Assembly: GCA_025997675.1 (NCBI GenBank)
Contig: BNUX01000001.1
Span: forward strand, 19,357-83,356
Length of the DNA stretch: 64,000 bases
Source: Spirochaetia bacterium
Lineage (GTDB): Bacteria; Spirochaetota; Spirochaetia; Treponematales; Breznakiellaceae
Direction: 5' to 3'
The position numbers and the translations under genes are program-made. Each line of letters opens with the position of its first letter. Positions within the stretch are counted from its first letter, which is position 1. Shown piece after piece: positions 7,904 to 16,794 of the stretch. The notes below the pieces were generated by a model, which searched no databases, had not been told where the DNA came from, and saw nothing but the letters and a program-made list of their open reading frames with translations.

Positions 7904-9410
7904 TATATTCCCCTCTATCCTGCAAGGCGGCGTGTAAGATAGTTTCCTGCGTCGCGTCCTTCGTTTCAAAAGTTGCCGTCACCCTGCCGTCCCGCATGAC
8001 CACGATGCGGTCGCTCATACCCAGCACTTCGGGCATCTCACTGGACACCATGATAATCCCGTAGCCCTGGGCCACCAAATCGTTCATGATTGAATAAATC
8101 GCCGTCTTCGCCCCCACATCGACACCCTTGGTGGGCTCGTCCAGGATGATTACCTTCATATCTCTAGTAAGCAGCTTTGCCACGATGACTTTTTGCTGAT
8201 TGCCCCCGGAAAGCGTGGACGCCTTATCGTGTACGCTCACCGCTTTTATGTCGAGTTTTTCCCCCAGCTCCTTTGCGGTTGCGTTTTCATGCTCCAAATC
8301 CAGCAAGCCGCGCCGGGTAAACTGTTGCAACGCGGGGAGCGTGATGTTTTTTGCGATTTCCCAGTTGAGTACCAGCCCCTGCTTGAGCCGGTCTTCGGGC
8401 AGGTAGCCGATACCCCCGGCTATTGCTTCGGTGGGGCTTGCGTGCCGCACTGTGTTGCCTCCCAGGGTAATCGTCCCCGCTTCATAGGGAGCAATACCGT
8501 AGAGCGCCTCGCACACTTCGGTACGCCCCGCCCCGACCAATCCGGTGAGCGCAAGGATTTCACCTTTGTGCAAGCTGAAGCTTACGTCTTTAAAAAAGCC
8601 CATCCGGGAGAGCCCCGCAACCTTGAGGATTTCTTCCCCCGGCGCTCGTTCACGCCCGGGGAAAAACTGCAGGATTTCACGCCCGACCATCGCCGTGACC
8701 ATGCGCTTGTCGTCAACTTCGTCGATATTCCAGGTGTCGATATACCTGCCGTCCCGGAATACCGTTACCCGGTCCGCCAGGCGGTACATATCCTCAAAGC
8801 GATGGGAAATAAAAATAACCCCCACACCCTGCTGCTTTAATCCTTCGGTTATATGGTAAAGATCCTCGCTTTCGCGGTTGGAAAGGGCGGCGGTCGGCTC
8901 ATCCATAATAATAATCCGGGCATTGGTAGAAAGGGCCTTGGCGATTTCCACGATCTGCTGCTGGGCCACCGAGAGGGTTCCCATTACGGCGCGGCAGTCA
9001 AAGTTCGCATCCAACTGCGAAAGAAGTTCCGCCGCCCTCCGGTTCATAGCCCGCCAGTCGATGCGCTTTATCGCAGAAACGACCTTTTCATGGCCCATAA
9101 AAATATTTTCCGCCACCGACAGATCCGGGAAGCAGGTTACATGCTGATAGATAGCCGCAATCCCCCGGCTCTGGGCATCCAGCGGCCCGTTGATATCCTC
9201 AGGCTTCCCGTCAAGCAGCAAATCCCCCGAATCCGGCCGGTGTACCCCGGTAATGATTTTAATGAACGTGGACTTTCCGGCGCCGTTCTCCCCCATCAGG
9301 GCGTGGATTTCGCCGCTTTTTAAGTCAAAGTGGACATCGTCCAGCGCCTTGACCCCGGGAAACGCTTTTGAGATATGATGCAGTTCAAGAATAGTTCCTG
9401 TGTCTGCCAT
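7890..9410 (-). CDS. Sugar ABC transporter ATP-binding protein with two ABC domains (RhaT-like)
   Basis: A 506-aa double ATPase of the RbsA/MglA class. First half: Walker [13 protein letters not shown] signature LSVAQQQ, Walker B IIIMDEPT. Second half: Walker A-like GLVGAGRTE (degenerate, as usual for this class), signature LSGGNQQK, Walker B VIILDEPT. It is the first gene of the rhamnose-type operon; the divergent AraC regulator begins about 75-85 bp away. No clear ribosome site precedes this ATG, although the protein start aligns well with the family. Confidence 0.92.
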   Translation of the reverse strand: MADTGTILELHHISKAFPGVKALDDVHFDLKSGEIHALMGENGAGKSTFIKIITGVHRPDSGDLLLDGKPEDINGPLDAQSRGIAAIYQHVTCFPDLSVAENIFMGHEKVVSAIKRIDWRAMNRRAAELLSQLDANFDCRAVMGTLSVAQQQIVEIAKALSTNARIIIMDEPTAALSNRESEDLYHITEGLKQQGVGVIFISHRFEDMYRLADRVTVFRDGRYIDTWNIDEVDDKRMVTAMVGREILQFFPGRERAPGEEILKVAGLSRMGFFKDVSFSLHKGEILALTGLVGAGRTEVCEALYGIAPYEAGTITLGGNTVRHASPTEAIAGGIGYLPEDRLKQGLVLNWEIAKNITLPALQQFTRRGLLDLEHENATAKELGEKLDIKAVSVHDKASTLSGGNQQKVIVAKLLTRDMKVIILDEPTKGVDVGAKTAIYSIMNDLVAQGYGIIMVSSEMPEVLGMSDRIVVMRDGRVTATFETKDATQETILHAALQDRGEYSGNK

Positions 9411-9484
9411 TCGATAATGGTAAGCCCGGATTGTTCTGCCGTATATGGACTTTTCTCTTGCGATTATGGAAAAAACTATTTATT

Positions 9485-10387
9485 ATGGTAGCTAGTATGA
9501 GTAACGATACCGGGAACCTGTCCTTCCTTCATTACCTTCCCTATAGCGCTGAGGATGAACGGTTTGGGATGGTATGTACCACCGCAGGCTCCGCCGACAT
9601 CCTGCCGAATACGGTCTATCCCCCCCGGATAAACGACCACCCCCTCATTTTCCGGCAGGTTGCGGTGGGCCGGGTTCTGCCGGAATTTCAGATAGTATAC
9701 ATTACCAAGGGACAAGGCGCCCTGACGGTGGAAGATACCGACTATACCCTCAGCCCGGGCTCCCTCTTCCTGCTCCTGCCGGGGATAAAACACCGGTACA
9801 AGCCGGTCCACGAAGTAGGCTGGCAGGAATACTGGGTCGGCTTTTGCGGCGATTATTTTACCCGGCTCCTCCGGGAGGGCATCCTGTCCAAGGAGCATGT
9901 TGTATTTAAGATGGGCCTCCAGGATTATATCCTGTCCTATTTTAACGGTATTTTTGATGAAATCCGCGCACAGCAGCCCCTCTACCAGCTCCGGGCCTGT
10001 ACCCGGATTTTTTCGCTCCTCGGAGAAATGCTGGTCTACGAACGGCGGAAGGAACAGCCCAGTTCGTATCAAAAAATTGTGGAACACGCCAAGTACCTTA
10101 TGGAATCGAATATTTACGGCGACATCAATCTTTCAAATATTTCCGAACAGATAGGGATCAGCACCTCCCGGCTCCATGAAGTTTTTAAAAACTATACCGC
10201 CATGACCCCCTATCAGTATTACATCCAGATCAAAATCCACAAGGCGGAAAACCTCCTGGAGCAGGACATCTCCGTCAAGGAAGCCGCCTACCGCCTGGGG
10301 TTTGAGGACCAGTCCTATTTTTCGCGGTTGTTTAAGAAGAAGACCGGGATTGCGCCATCGGAATGGAAAAAGTATTTGTATCGGTGA
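9485..10387 (+). CDS. AraC-family transcriptional regulator, probable regulator of the rhamnose operon
   Basis: A 300-aa protein with an N-terminal cupin-like ligand domain (PEFQIVYITKGQGALTVEDT, GSLFLLLPGIKHRYKP) and a C-terminal pair of AraC helix-turn-helices (INLSNISEQIGISTSRLHEVFKNYT, then VKEAAYRLGFEDQSYFSRLFKKKTGIAP). The start is uncertain: ATGs at 9485 and 9497 are both possible and neither has a strong ribosome site; a TTG at 9431 is unlikely. It is divergent from the transporter operon, so it probably senses rhamnose or rhamnulose and activates it. The AraC gene ends 1 bp before the next, convergent gene. Confidence 0.88.
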   Translation: MVASMSNDTGNLSFLHYLPYSAEDERFGMVCTTAGSADILPNTVYPPRINDHPLIFRQVAVGRVLPEFQIVYITKGQGALTVEDTDYTLSPGSLFLLLPGIKHRYKPVHEVGWQEYWVGFCGDYFTRLLREGILSKEHVVFKMGLQDYILSYFNGIFDEIRAQQPLYQLRACTRIFSLLGEMLVYERRKEQPSSYQKIVEHAKYLMESNIYGDINLSNISEQIGISTSRLHEVFKNYTAMTPYQYYIQIKIHKAENLLEQDISVKEAAYRLGFEDQSYFSRLFKKKTGIAPSEWKKYLYR

Positions 10388-10388
10388 G

Positions 10389-10937
10389 TTAAGAGGAGCC
10401 GACGCCTAACTCGTTTGCCTTTGACAATACCAACTGCTCTCGCAGATAGTCTTCTGTGATGACCGTATTCGGGAGGATTTCCAATTTTTTGATAAACGGA
10501 AAATCAATCATGCTTCGCAACACTTCAAATTTGGCATCCAGAGCCGCAGCCCCGTATTTCGGGTCATAGTTTTTGGTATCATCGTCGCTATGAAAAAAAG
10601 ACAGTGCCTGAATGTTTACTTTTTTATCAATAAACGGCAGCAAAAGTGAAACCCAAGCAGCCAGGAGGGGATGATAGGGAAGGACAATGAAAGGCTTTGA
10701 CTTTGAGAAAGCTTCACTTAAATGCTCAGAAAACAGCTCCACGTGGCTTTTTTGATCCGCCAATACCGCCTCGTCTTCCAGGCGGGGGTCATCCATTAAG
10801 TAAATTTTCGGCAACAGCTCCTGCGCGTAGGTAAACACGCAGACGGGATGGACAAATACAAAGGCCACGCTTTGGTCCTTGATTTCGCTTATGATATAAC
10901 TAGCCTCGGCGACAGTGAATCTCTTTTGATCTTCCAT
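10389..10937 (-). CDS. Conserved-looking protein of unknown function
   Basis: I do not recognise this protein. The start at 10937 (MEDQKRFTVAEASYIISEI) is favoured over an upstream extension that overlaps the next gene. It has 182 aa with alternating hydrophobic strands (VAFVFVHPVCVF, KPFIVLPYHPLLAAWVSLLLPFI) and charged helices, suggesting a small alpha/beta soluble domain. No signal peptide or clear catalytic motif is seen. It lies convergent to the AraC gene and just downstream of the zinc-knuckle repeat gene on the same strand. Confidence 0.6.
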   Translation of the reverse strand: MEDQKRFTVAEASYIISEIKDQSVAFVFVHPVCVFTYAQELLPKIYLMDDPRLEDEAVLADQKSHVELFSEHLSEAFSKSKPFIVLPYHPLLAAWVSLLLPFIDKKVNIQALSFFHSDDDTKNYDPKYGAAALDAKFEVLRSMIDFPFIKKLEILPNTVITEDYLREQLVLSKANELGVGSS

Positions 10938-10968
10938 AGCCTGAGTGTACCCTAAAGACTGGTATCGG

Positions 10969-12072
10969 TCAACATTTTTTTCTTCGCGCTGTTTCTCTGC
11001 CGCATTTGGGGCAGCCGTACTTGATATGGCTGCCGGCTGTCTGAGTGAATGTGCCATGGATGGGGCAGGTGATCCCTACCTTGTGGTGGGTATCGATATA
11101 CGATGCTTCGTCGTATTGGTATTTGTTCCCGTGGATTTTCCGGGCTTTTTTGAGGAATTCCGCGAAGGTTAGCCGCAATTTTTTCGCCCTGCTTACTACG
11201 CCGCATTTGGGGCAGCCGCAGCGAAGCCTGATGTGGCTACTAGCCAGGGCGATGAATGGTCCATGGATGGGGCATATCATCGTCATTTTGCTGGTTTGGT
11301 TGACGTAGCTTTCCTCAACATACTCGTATTTGTCCCCGTGTATTTCCCGTGCTCTCCGCACCCACTCGGCAAAGGGGGTTTTTAACTTTTCCCCCTTCAG
11401 TATGCCGCCGCAGCGCGGGCAGCCGTGTTTCTGGTGGAGGTGACCGGTAACGGTCTGCATGAACTTGCCGTGTATGGGGCAGACAATGGGTACTTTTTGG
11501 TTTTTTCCGGTTATTTCTCCTATGAGCGAATAATCGTACTTATCGCCGTGGATAGCCCGCGCCGTTTCAAGAAAACGCCCGGTTGTCCAGCGGTGCTCGT
11601 GCAGGCAGTGGGGACAACCGCTCCAGCCATGAAGGTGCTTGAAGGGCGTGGTGGTAAAGGGGCCGTGTTTGGGGCAGACTATGGTTATGAGGTCGCCTTT
11701 GACTGTCCGGTAGTCAACCTGGGAATAATCGTAATTGCGCCCCTTGTAAATAGCCTTCACTTTTTTAATGAAAACTTCCCTATTGCGGTTGGGGAAGAAA
11801 TACTCCCCGTGGCATTGGGGGCAGCCTTGGCCCTGTAAAAAATGGTTGGGGGTGATGGTAAAGGGACCGTGCTTTTTGCAGGTGATTTCCACGGGGTCTT
11901 TGGAAGAGCGGTACACGACCCTTTCGTAGGTATAGCGGTTCCCGTGGATCATCTTTGCCAGTTTGACAAACTCATCCACGGAACGGGTGACACCGCCCCC
12001 GTGTTGAAACATGCCATGGGTAGATATATTTTTGACTCCGGGAAGTCCTTTTTTATTACCTGTTTTCCGCAT
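10969..12072 (-). CDS. Protein of five tandem zinc-knuckle (HGxKYxY...CPxHG...GCPxC) modules
   Basis: A 367-aa protein built from five repeats of about 62-66 residues beginning near residues 31, 98, 165, 228 and 295. Each repeat has an amphipathic helix (FLxxAxxIHG), KYxYS, a Y, then CPxHGxF, a conserved His, and GCPxCG, giving three Cys and two His that could bind zinc. Modules of this kind occur in phage and bacterial proteins, often beside nuclease domains, but no nuclease domain is present here. The protein ends in a basic tail (RETARRKKC). It is divergent from the fliG paralogue across repeat array A. DNA or RNA binding is inferred only from the fold type. Confidence 0.8.
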   Translation of the reverse strand: MRKTGNKKGLPGVKNISTHGMFQHGGGVTRSVDEFVKLAKMIHGNRYTYERVVYRSSKDPVEITCKKHGPFTITPNHFLQGQGCPQCHGEYFFPNRNREVFIKKVKAIYKGRNYDYSQVDYRTVKGDLITIVCPKHGPFTTTPFKHLHGWSGCPHCLHEHRWTTGRFLETARAIHGDKYDYSLIGEITGKNQKVPIVCPIHGKFMQTVTGHLHQKHGCPRCGGILKGEKLKTPFAEWVRRAREIHGDKYEYVEESYVNQTSKMTMICPIHGPFIALASSHIRLRCGCPKCGVVSRAKKLRLTFAEFLKKARKIHGNKYQYDEASYIDTHHKVGITCPIHGTFTQTAGSHIKYGCPKCGRETARRKKC

Positions 12073-12127
12073 TTTTGCCTGTTTTATGCCCTATGATAGC
12101 ATACCGCACCCTGCTTGGCTAGTACAC

Positions 12128-12307
12128 TTTGTACAAACGCCGTTTACTTTGTACAAACGCCGTTTACTTTGTACAAACGCCGTCTATTTTGTACAAACGC
12201 GGTCTATTTTGTACAAACGCCGTTTATTTTGTACAAACGCGGTCTATTTTGTACAAACGCCGTTTATTTTGTACAAACGCGGTTTACTTTGTACAAACGC
12301 GGGCTAT
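12128..12307. repeat. Palindromic tandem-repeat array A (9 x 20 bp)
   Basis: Nine head-to-tail 20-bp units with period exactly 20, starting at 12128, 12148 and so on to 12288. The type unit is TTTGTACAAACGCCGTTTAC; the first 13 bases are identical in all nine, and variation is limited to the CCG/CGG and TTTAC/TCTAT positions. Every unit contains the perfect palindrome TTTGTACAAA. The array fills the 303-bp gap between the divergent zinc-knuckle gene and the fliG paralogue and ends 68 bp before the latter's ATG. There are no spacers, so it is not a CRISPR. All three forward frames are open across it by composition, not coding. Confidence 0.95.
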
Positions 12308-12375
12308 ATCTATCACGATACTGGTGTTTTATCGAATATACTGACAAAAATATACAAATCGCGTACTATGGCTAT

Positions 12376-13506
12376 ATGGCAAAAATTAAGCCCCCGGAAT
12401 GGCCGGAACTGTCCGCCGAAAACCCCTTCCTAAAGCTGCCCCGGACTTCCAGTCCGCAGATTCTACCCCGGGAAAAGGAAGACGGCGCCCCAACGGAAGA
12501 AGACTCAAAGATCCGGCGGGTGGCGAAGTTCCTCATCCTCATCGGGGCGGATAAGGCGGCGGGGATCCTTTCCAAGCTCGATATGGAGCAGGTAGAGGCA
12601 ATCTCCCGGGAAATCGCCACCATCAGGGGAATCTCCGGCGAAGAGGCGACGGAAATCTTTGAGGAATTCCGCAGCCTCCTGTCCTCAAACTATGGCTTTT
12701 TAGGTACCTCCTCCGGGGGTGTGGAAGAAGCCCGGCGGCTCCTCTACGCCGCTTTTGGGCCGGAAAAGGGGATGGAGTTCCTTAACCGGGCGCTGCCTGC
12801 AACCAGGGAAAGCCCCCTCAGCTTTATGGAGGCCTTTTCGGGGGAGCAGATAGCCTTTCTCTTAAAAACAGAATACCCCGCTGCGGCGGCGATGATCCTC
12901 GCCCGGCTGCCCGCAAAGTTATCTGCGGCGGCGCTGGGGAACATTGAGCCGGACCGCAAGCTGGAGATTGTCCGGCGCATCGCCCATCAGGGACAAATTG
13001 CCCCGGGGGTGCTGGAACAGGTGGCGGAGGCGCTGCGGGAAAAGGCCCGGAAACTGGGGAGTGTTGGGGTGGAAAACCAGACCAATGTGGATGGCAGGAC
13101 CACCCTGGCGGCTATCCTCAAGCAGTCGGACCTTTCCTTTGGGGACCGGCTCCTTTCGGAGCTTGACGAGGAAGATCCCGAACTGAGCCAGGAACTTAAG
13201 GAACGGCTCCATACCCTGGAGGATGTGATCAAGGCCGAGAACCGGCCCATCCAGGAAAAGCTCCGGTCTATGGAGGATACGGATATCGCCCTGCTGCTCA
13301 AGGGCAAAAATGAAAACTTTACCGACAAGATTCTCTCCAACGTATCCACCCAGCGGCGTACCGTGATACGGGAGGAGATGAACATCATGGGCCCGGTTAA
13401 GCGACGGGACGTGGACGACGCCGCCAAGGCCTTCCTCACCTGGTTCAGACAGCGCCGTGAGGAAGGAACAATTTTACTGCTTGATGATGAGGATGTGATT
13501 ATATGA
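12376..13506 (+). CDS. FliG-family flagellar motor switch protein (divergent paralogue, FliG1-like)
   Basis: A 376-aa protein with a 45-residue Pro-rich extension followed by the three FliG parts: N-terminal (RRVAKFLILIGADKAAGILS), middle (FSGEQIAFLLKTEYPAAAAMILARLP, replacing the usual EHPQT motif) and C-terminal (LEDVIKAENRPIQEKLRSMEDTDIALLLKG, MGPVKRRDVDDAAK). Spirochaetes commonly carry two FliG proteins; the degenerate EHPQ region and long N-terminus fit the non-canonical FliG1. The ATG at 12376 is chosen because the upstream frame is only repeat array translation; its ribosome site is weak. It overlaps the protease gene by 4 nt. Confidence 0.85.
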   Translation: MAKIKPPEWPELSAENPFLKLPRTSSPQILPREKEDGAPTEEDSKIRRVAKFLILIGADKAAGILSKLDMEQVEAISREIATIRGISGEEATEIFEEFRSLLSSNYGFLGTSSGGVEEARRLLYAAFGPEKGMEFLNRALPATRESPLSFMEAFSGEQIAFLLKTEYPAAAAMILARLPAKLSAAALGNIEPDRKLEIVRRIAHQGQIAPGVLEQVAEALREKARKLGSVGVENQTNVDGRTTLAAILKQSDLSFGDRLLSELDEEDPELSQELKERLHTLEDVIKAENRPIQEKLRSMEDTDIALLLKGKNENFTDKILSNVSTQRRTVIREEMNIMGPVKRRDVDDAAKAFLTWFRQRREEGTILLLDDEDVII

Positions 13507-16500
13507 TAACGGACAGCGGCTTTGAGTTACTTGAAGAAATTGACCTCCCTGAATTGAATGCCAAGGGTATCTGGGCCCGGCATATAAAAAGCGGCGCGGA
13601 GGTGTTTCATATTTTGAATGATGATACGGAAAACCTTTTCGGCTTTTCCTTTGCCACCGCCCCGGAGGATTCCACCGGGGTTGCCCATATCCTGGAACAC
13701 TCTTGTCTCTGCGGTTCGGAAAACTACCCGCTCAAGGACGCCTTTCTGGTGCTGGCCCAGGGCAGCCTGCAAACCTTCCTCAACGCCTGGACCTTCCCGG
13801 ACAAAACGGTCTACCCCGCAAGCTCCGTAAACGAACAGGATTACTTCAATCTTATGGCGGTATACGGCGATGCGGTTTTCCGCCCCCTCCTTTCGGAATG
13901 GACCTTCATGCAGGAGGGGCACCGTTTGTCCTTTGATGAAAAAGCCAAGGGCCTTTCCATCACCGGGGTGGTCTACAACGAGATGAAGGGCGCCTATTCC
14001 TCCATAGACGAATACGCCGGGCGATGGTCCCTGCGGGCGGTGCTGCCGGACACCCCCTACGCCTTTGATTCCGGCGGTGACCCGGAGGGTATCCCCAACC
14101 TGACCTGGGAGGGCTTAAAGGATTTCCACCGGCGGAAATACTCCCCCGCCAATTGCCGCATCTTCCTTGCGGGAAACATCCCCACAGAAAAACAACTGCG
14201 CTTTCTGAACGATACCTTTCTTGCCGCCATCCCCCCGGGAACTGCGGCCCCGCCGATCCCCAGGGCACGCCCCTGGACCGCTCCCCAAACCATCACCATC
14301 CCCTGCCCGGGAGTTCCTGGCGGAGCGGAAGGGGCCAAGCAGAAATCCGTGGTGGTCCTCTCCTGGCTCTGTGGCTCCGCCGACCCCAACGAAATGATGG
14401 CCCTCTCCGTCCTGACGGAAATGCTGCTGGGCCATGACGGCTCCCCCCTGACCCGCCTGCTCATTGAATCCGGCCTGGGTGAGGACCTGGCCCCGGCAAC
14501 CGGGCTGGAAGGGGAGTTCCGGGAAGCCATCTTTACCGCAGGGCTGCGGGGAGTGGACACAAACCGCAACCGTACCATTGTCGAAAAAATAGAAAAACTA
14601 ATTCTTGAGGGATTGCAGCGCCTGGCCTCCGGGGGAATACCAAAGGAGGAAATTGATGCGGCATTACTGTCTATGGAATTTTCCAACCGGGAAATCCGCC
14701 GCGCCGGGGGCCCCTATTCCCTGGTATGGATGCGCCGTTCCCTCCGGTCCTGGCTTCACGGGGGCCGCCCCTGGGACAGCCTCCTCTTTGTGCCGGCCTT
14801 TACCGAATTAAAGCGCCGCCTTGCAACAGACAGCCGGTACTTTGAAAAGCTCATCCAACAATACCTTATCGACAACCCCCACCGTGCCCGGCTGTGCCTC
14901 CTGCCCAAGGAAAATTTTCAGAAACAGAAGGATGCGGCCCTGGCAAAGCAGCTTGCAAAGAAAACGGCAGCCCTTTCCGATGCGGAACGGCGGGCCATTA
15001 TCGAAAAAGCCGCGGAACTGGAAAAAGTTCAGAGCGAGGAGGACAGCCCCACCGCGTTGGCAACGATTCCCCACCTGTCCCGGAAGGACCTGGTCCCGGA
15101 AGTTGAAACCCTGCCCCGGGAGTTCCGGGACGCCCGGGGCGTTCCGGTGATGACCCAGGAACTCTTTACCAACGGCATCACCTACGGGGATTTTTTCATT
15201 CCCCTGGACATCCTTTCCCCGGATGACTATCCCTGGCTCCCCCTCTTTTCCCGGGTCGTCGTTTCCCTGGGCCTCCCGCCCCTGGACTACGGCGAAGTGT
15301 CCAGCCTCCTGGCCCGTACCACCGGCGCATTCTACACAGGCCTCCAGTCCGGCTCCAGCCTGCGGGGTTCCTCCAGAACCGCAGCGCTTCCCACGGGAAC
15401 CCTGGACCTGCGGGGCCGTGACTGGCTCAGCTTCCGCCTTAAAGCCCTGGACGAAAAGATCCCTGAAGCGCTGGACCTGGTCCAACGTATCATCACGGAG
15501 GCGGACTTTTCCGACCGGCGGCGCGTCCGGGATCTTGTATTGGAAATGAAGAACGATATAGACGCAAGCCTGGCCCCGGGGGGACACAATTACGCTGCGG
15601 GCCGTGCCGGCTGCCTCGTCTCCCGGTCCCGTGCGGTGGACGAACTCTGGAACGGCATCACCCAGCTTGAGTTTATCCACCGTGTCGCGGTGATGGATAC
15701 GGCGGAGATATGCCGGAAACTCAGCGGCATCCGGGACACCCTGATACACCACGGCGGGCTCCTGGTGAATATCACCGGCGCCGCCGCCGCCGTCACCGGG
15801 ACCTTGACGGGCATAGCGGAGCGTTTCAGCATATTCGGGGCGCCCCGTCCCCGCAGGATTAATACCGGTGGTAAAGGCCCTTCCGATGACGCGGCTTTTT
15901 TTGCTATGGTATCCAAAGGCGGTGCAAGCCGCAGTGCGGAGGTGCTGTCCTCCCCCACCCTCCAGGTGGGCTTTGCCGCCATGACCCTTCCCGGCGCGTC
16001 CCTGCACACCCGTGCGGCGGGCACCGAAGCGGTGCTGGCCCACTGGCTGAGTACCGGCGCACTGTGGGAGGATATCCGCATGAAGGGCGGCGCCTACGGG
16101 GCCTTTGCCTCTCCCGACGGGGTAGAAGAGAGCTTTGTTCTATCCACCTACCGGGACCCCGGCCCCCTCCGCTCCCTCCTGGCCTTCCCCGCTATCCTTG
16201 CGGAGGCGGCCCGCACCATACCGGACGAGGAAGAGCTGACCAAGGCGGTGATAGGTAGTTTTTCTAAGGAGACCCGGCCCCGAACCCCTGCGGATAAGGG
16301 GCTCACCAATTTCCTGCGCTTCCTCTGCGGCATTGAGGATCACCACCGGCGGGGCAAGCTGGAATCCATTGTTTCAATCACTGCGGCGGAACTCACGGCG
16401 GCGGCGGAACGTCTTGCCGGCGCCGCCGCGGATACCGCTAACCGGGGTATCCCCACCATAATCGCCGGGACCGCCGAAGCGGAGAAGGCCGCCGCAAAAC

Positions 16501-16532
16501 TGGGGGTAGAGATACGGATGCTGCCGGTGTAG
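13503..16532 (+). CDS. M16C-family zinc metalloprotease (presequence-protease/falcilysin type)
   Basis: A 1009-aa single-chain peptidase. The inverted zinc motif HILEH (His62, Glu65, His66) and the distal metal ligand Glu160 in GVVYNEMKGAYS are present, followed by the M16C central domain and two further M16-like repeats ending near residue 1000. Members degrade short peptides inside a closed chamber. There is no signal peptide, so it should be cytoplasmic. Its ATGA overlap with the fliG paralogue indicates co-translation, a notable pairing. Length matches PreP-like proteins. Confidence 0.93.
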   Translation: MITDSGFELLEEIDLPELNAKGIWARHIKSGAEVFHILNDDTENLFGFSFATAPEDSTGVAHILEHSCLCGSENYPLKDAFLVLAQGSLQTFLNAWTFPDKTVYPASSVNEQDYFNLMAVYGDAVFRPLLSEWTFMQEGHRLSFDEKAKGLSITGVVYNEMKGAYSSIDEYAGRWSLRAVLPDTPYAFDSGGDPEGIPNLTWEGLKDFHRRKYSPANCRIFLAGNIPTEKQLRFLNDTFLAAIPPGTAAPPIPRARPWTAPQTITIPCPGVPGGAEGAKQKSVVVLSWLCGSADPNEMMALSVLTEMLLGHDGSPLTRLLIESGLGEDLAPATGLEGEFREAIFTAGLRGVDTNRNRTIVEKIEKLILEGLQRLASGGIPKEEIDAALLSMEFSNREIRRAGGPYSLVWMRRSLRSWLHGGRPWDSLLFVPAFTELKRRLATDSRYFEKLIQQYLIDNPHRARLCLLPKENFQKQKDAALAKQLAKKTAALSDAERRAIIEKAAELEKVQSEEDSPTALATIPHLSRKDLVPEVETLPREFRDARGVPVMTQELFTNGITYGDFFIPLDILSPDDYPWLPLFSRVVVSLGLPPLDYGEVSSLLARTTGAFYTGLQSGSSLRGSSRTAALPTGTLDLRGRDWLSFRLKALDEKIPEALDLVQRIITEADFSDRRRVRDLVLEMKNDIDASLAPGGHNYAAGRAGCLVSRSRAVDELWNGITQLEFIHRVAVMDTAEICRKLSGIRDTLIHHGGLLVNITGAAAAVTGTLTGIAERFSIFGAPRPRRINTGGKGPSDDAAFFAMVSKGGASRSAEVLSSPTLQVGFAAMTLPGASLHTRAAGTEAVLAHWLSTGALWEDIRMKGGAYGAFASPDGVEESFVLSTYRDPGPLRSLLAFPAILAEAARTIPDEEELTKAVIGSFSKETRPRTPADKGLTNFLRFLCGIEDHHRRGKLESIVSITAAELTAAAERLAGAAADTANRGIPTIIAGTAEAEKAAAKLGVEIRMLPV

Positions 16533-16542
16533 GGAGGAATGA

Positions 16543-16779
16543 ATGAGTAATAAAGAAAAACCAATGGTAAGTCAGGAGCCGGTAGTATTACTGCACGGGT
16601 TTAACGATGAGGCGCTCTTGGCGGTGGTCCGGGCGGTGAAGGCCGCCGCGGCGGAAGCGGGGATGGATGCGGGAAGTATCGCCTTTACCACCTCAACGCC
16701 CACCAACCTGGAATGGAAAGTAAAGGCGCTGATACGGGAAGTGAGGAAGGAGCATGGGCATTTCCAGGGTCAAAAATAA
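16543..16779 (+). CDS. DUF3783-family small protein
   Basis: A 78-aa protein with the DUF3783 pattern: PVVLLHGFNDEALLAVVRAVK and AFTTSTPTNLEWKVKALIREVRKEH. A GGAGG lies close upstream. Function is unknown for the family. It follows the M16C gene by 10 bp and is probably the last gene of the fliG-protease unit, since a promoter for carD follows. Confidence 0.75.
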   Translation: MSNKEKPMVSQEPVVLLHGFNDEALLAVVRAVKAAAAEAGMDAGSIAFTTSTPTNLEWKVKALIREVRKEHGHFQGQK

Positions 16780-16794
16780 GTTCCGGCCCCCCCA

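Noticed and set aside
9411-9484. Divergent promoters between the rhamnose operon and the AraC gene
   Set aside because: TTGCGA-N17-TATTAT on the plus strand would overlap a start codon, and the minus-strand candidates are poor; they are not reported as features.
12128-12307. Array A as a CRISPR
   Set aside because: The 20-bp units are directly adjacent with no unique spacers; the same holds for arrays B, C and D, and no cas genes are present.
12115-12375. N-terminal extension of the fliG paralogue through array A
   Set aside because: All three forward frames are open across the 20-bp repeats by composition; the protein part looks unlike FliG and the family match starts after 12376.
14808-16043. 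411-codon minus-strand frame within the M16C gene
   Set aside because: It is antisense to a certain gene, shows no family motif, and long antisense frames are expected from GC-rich codon use.
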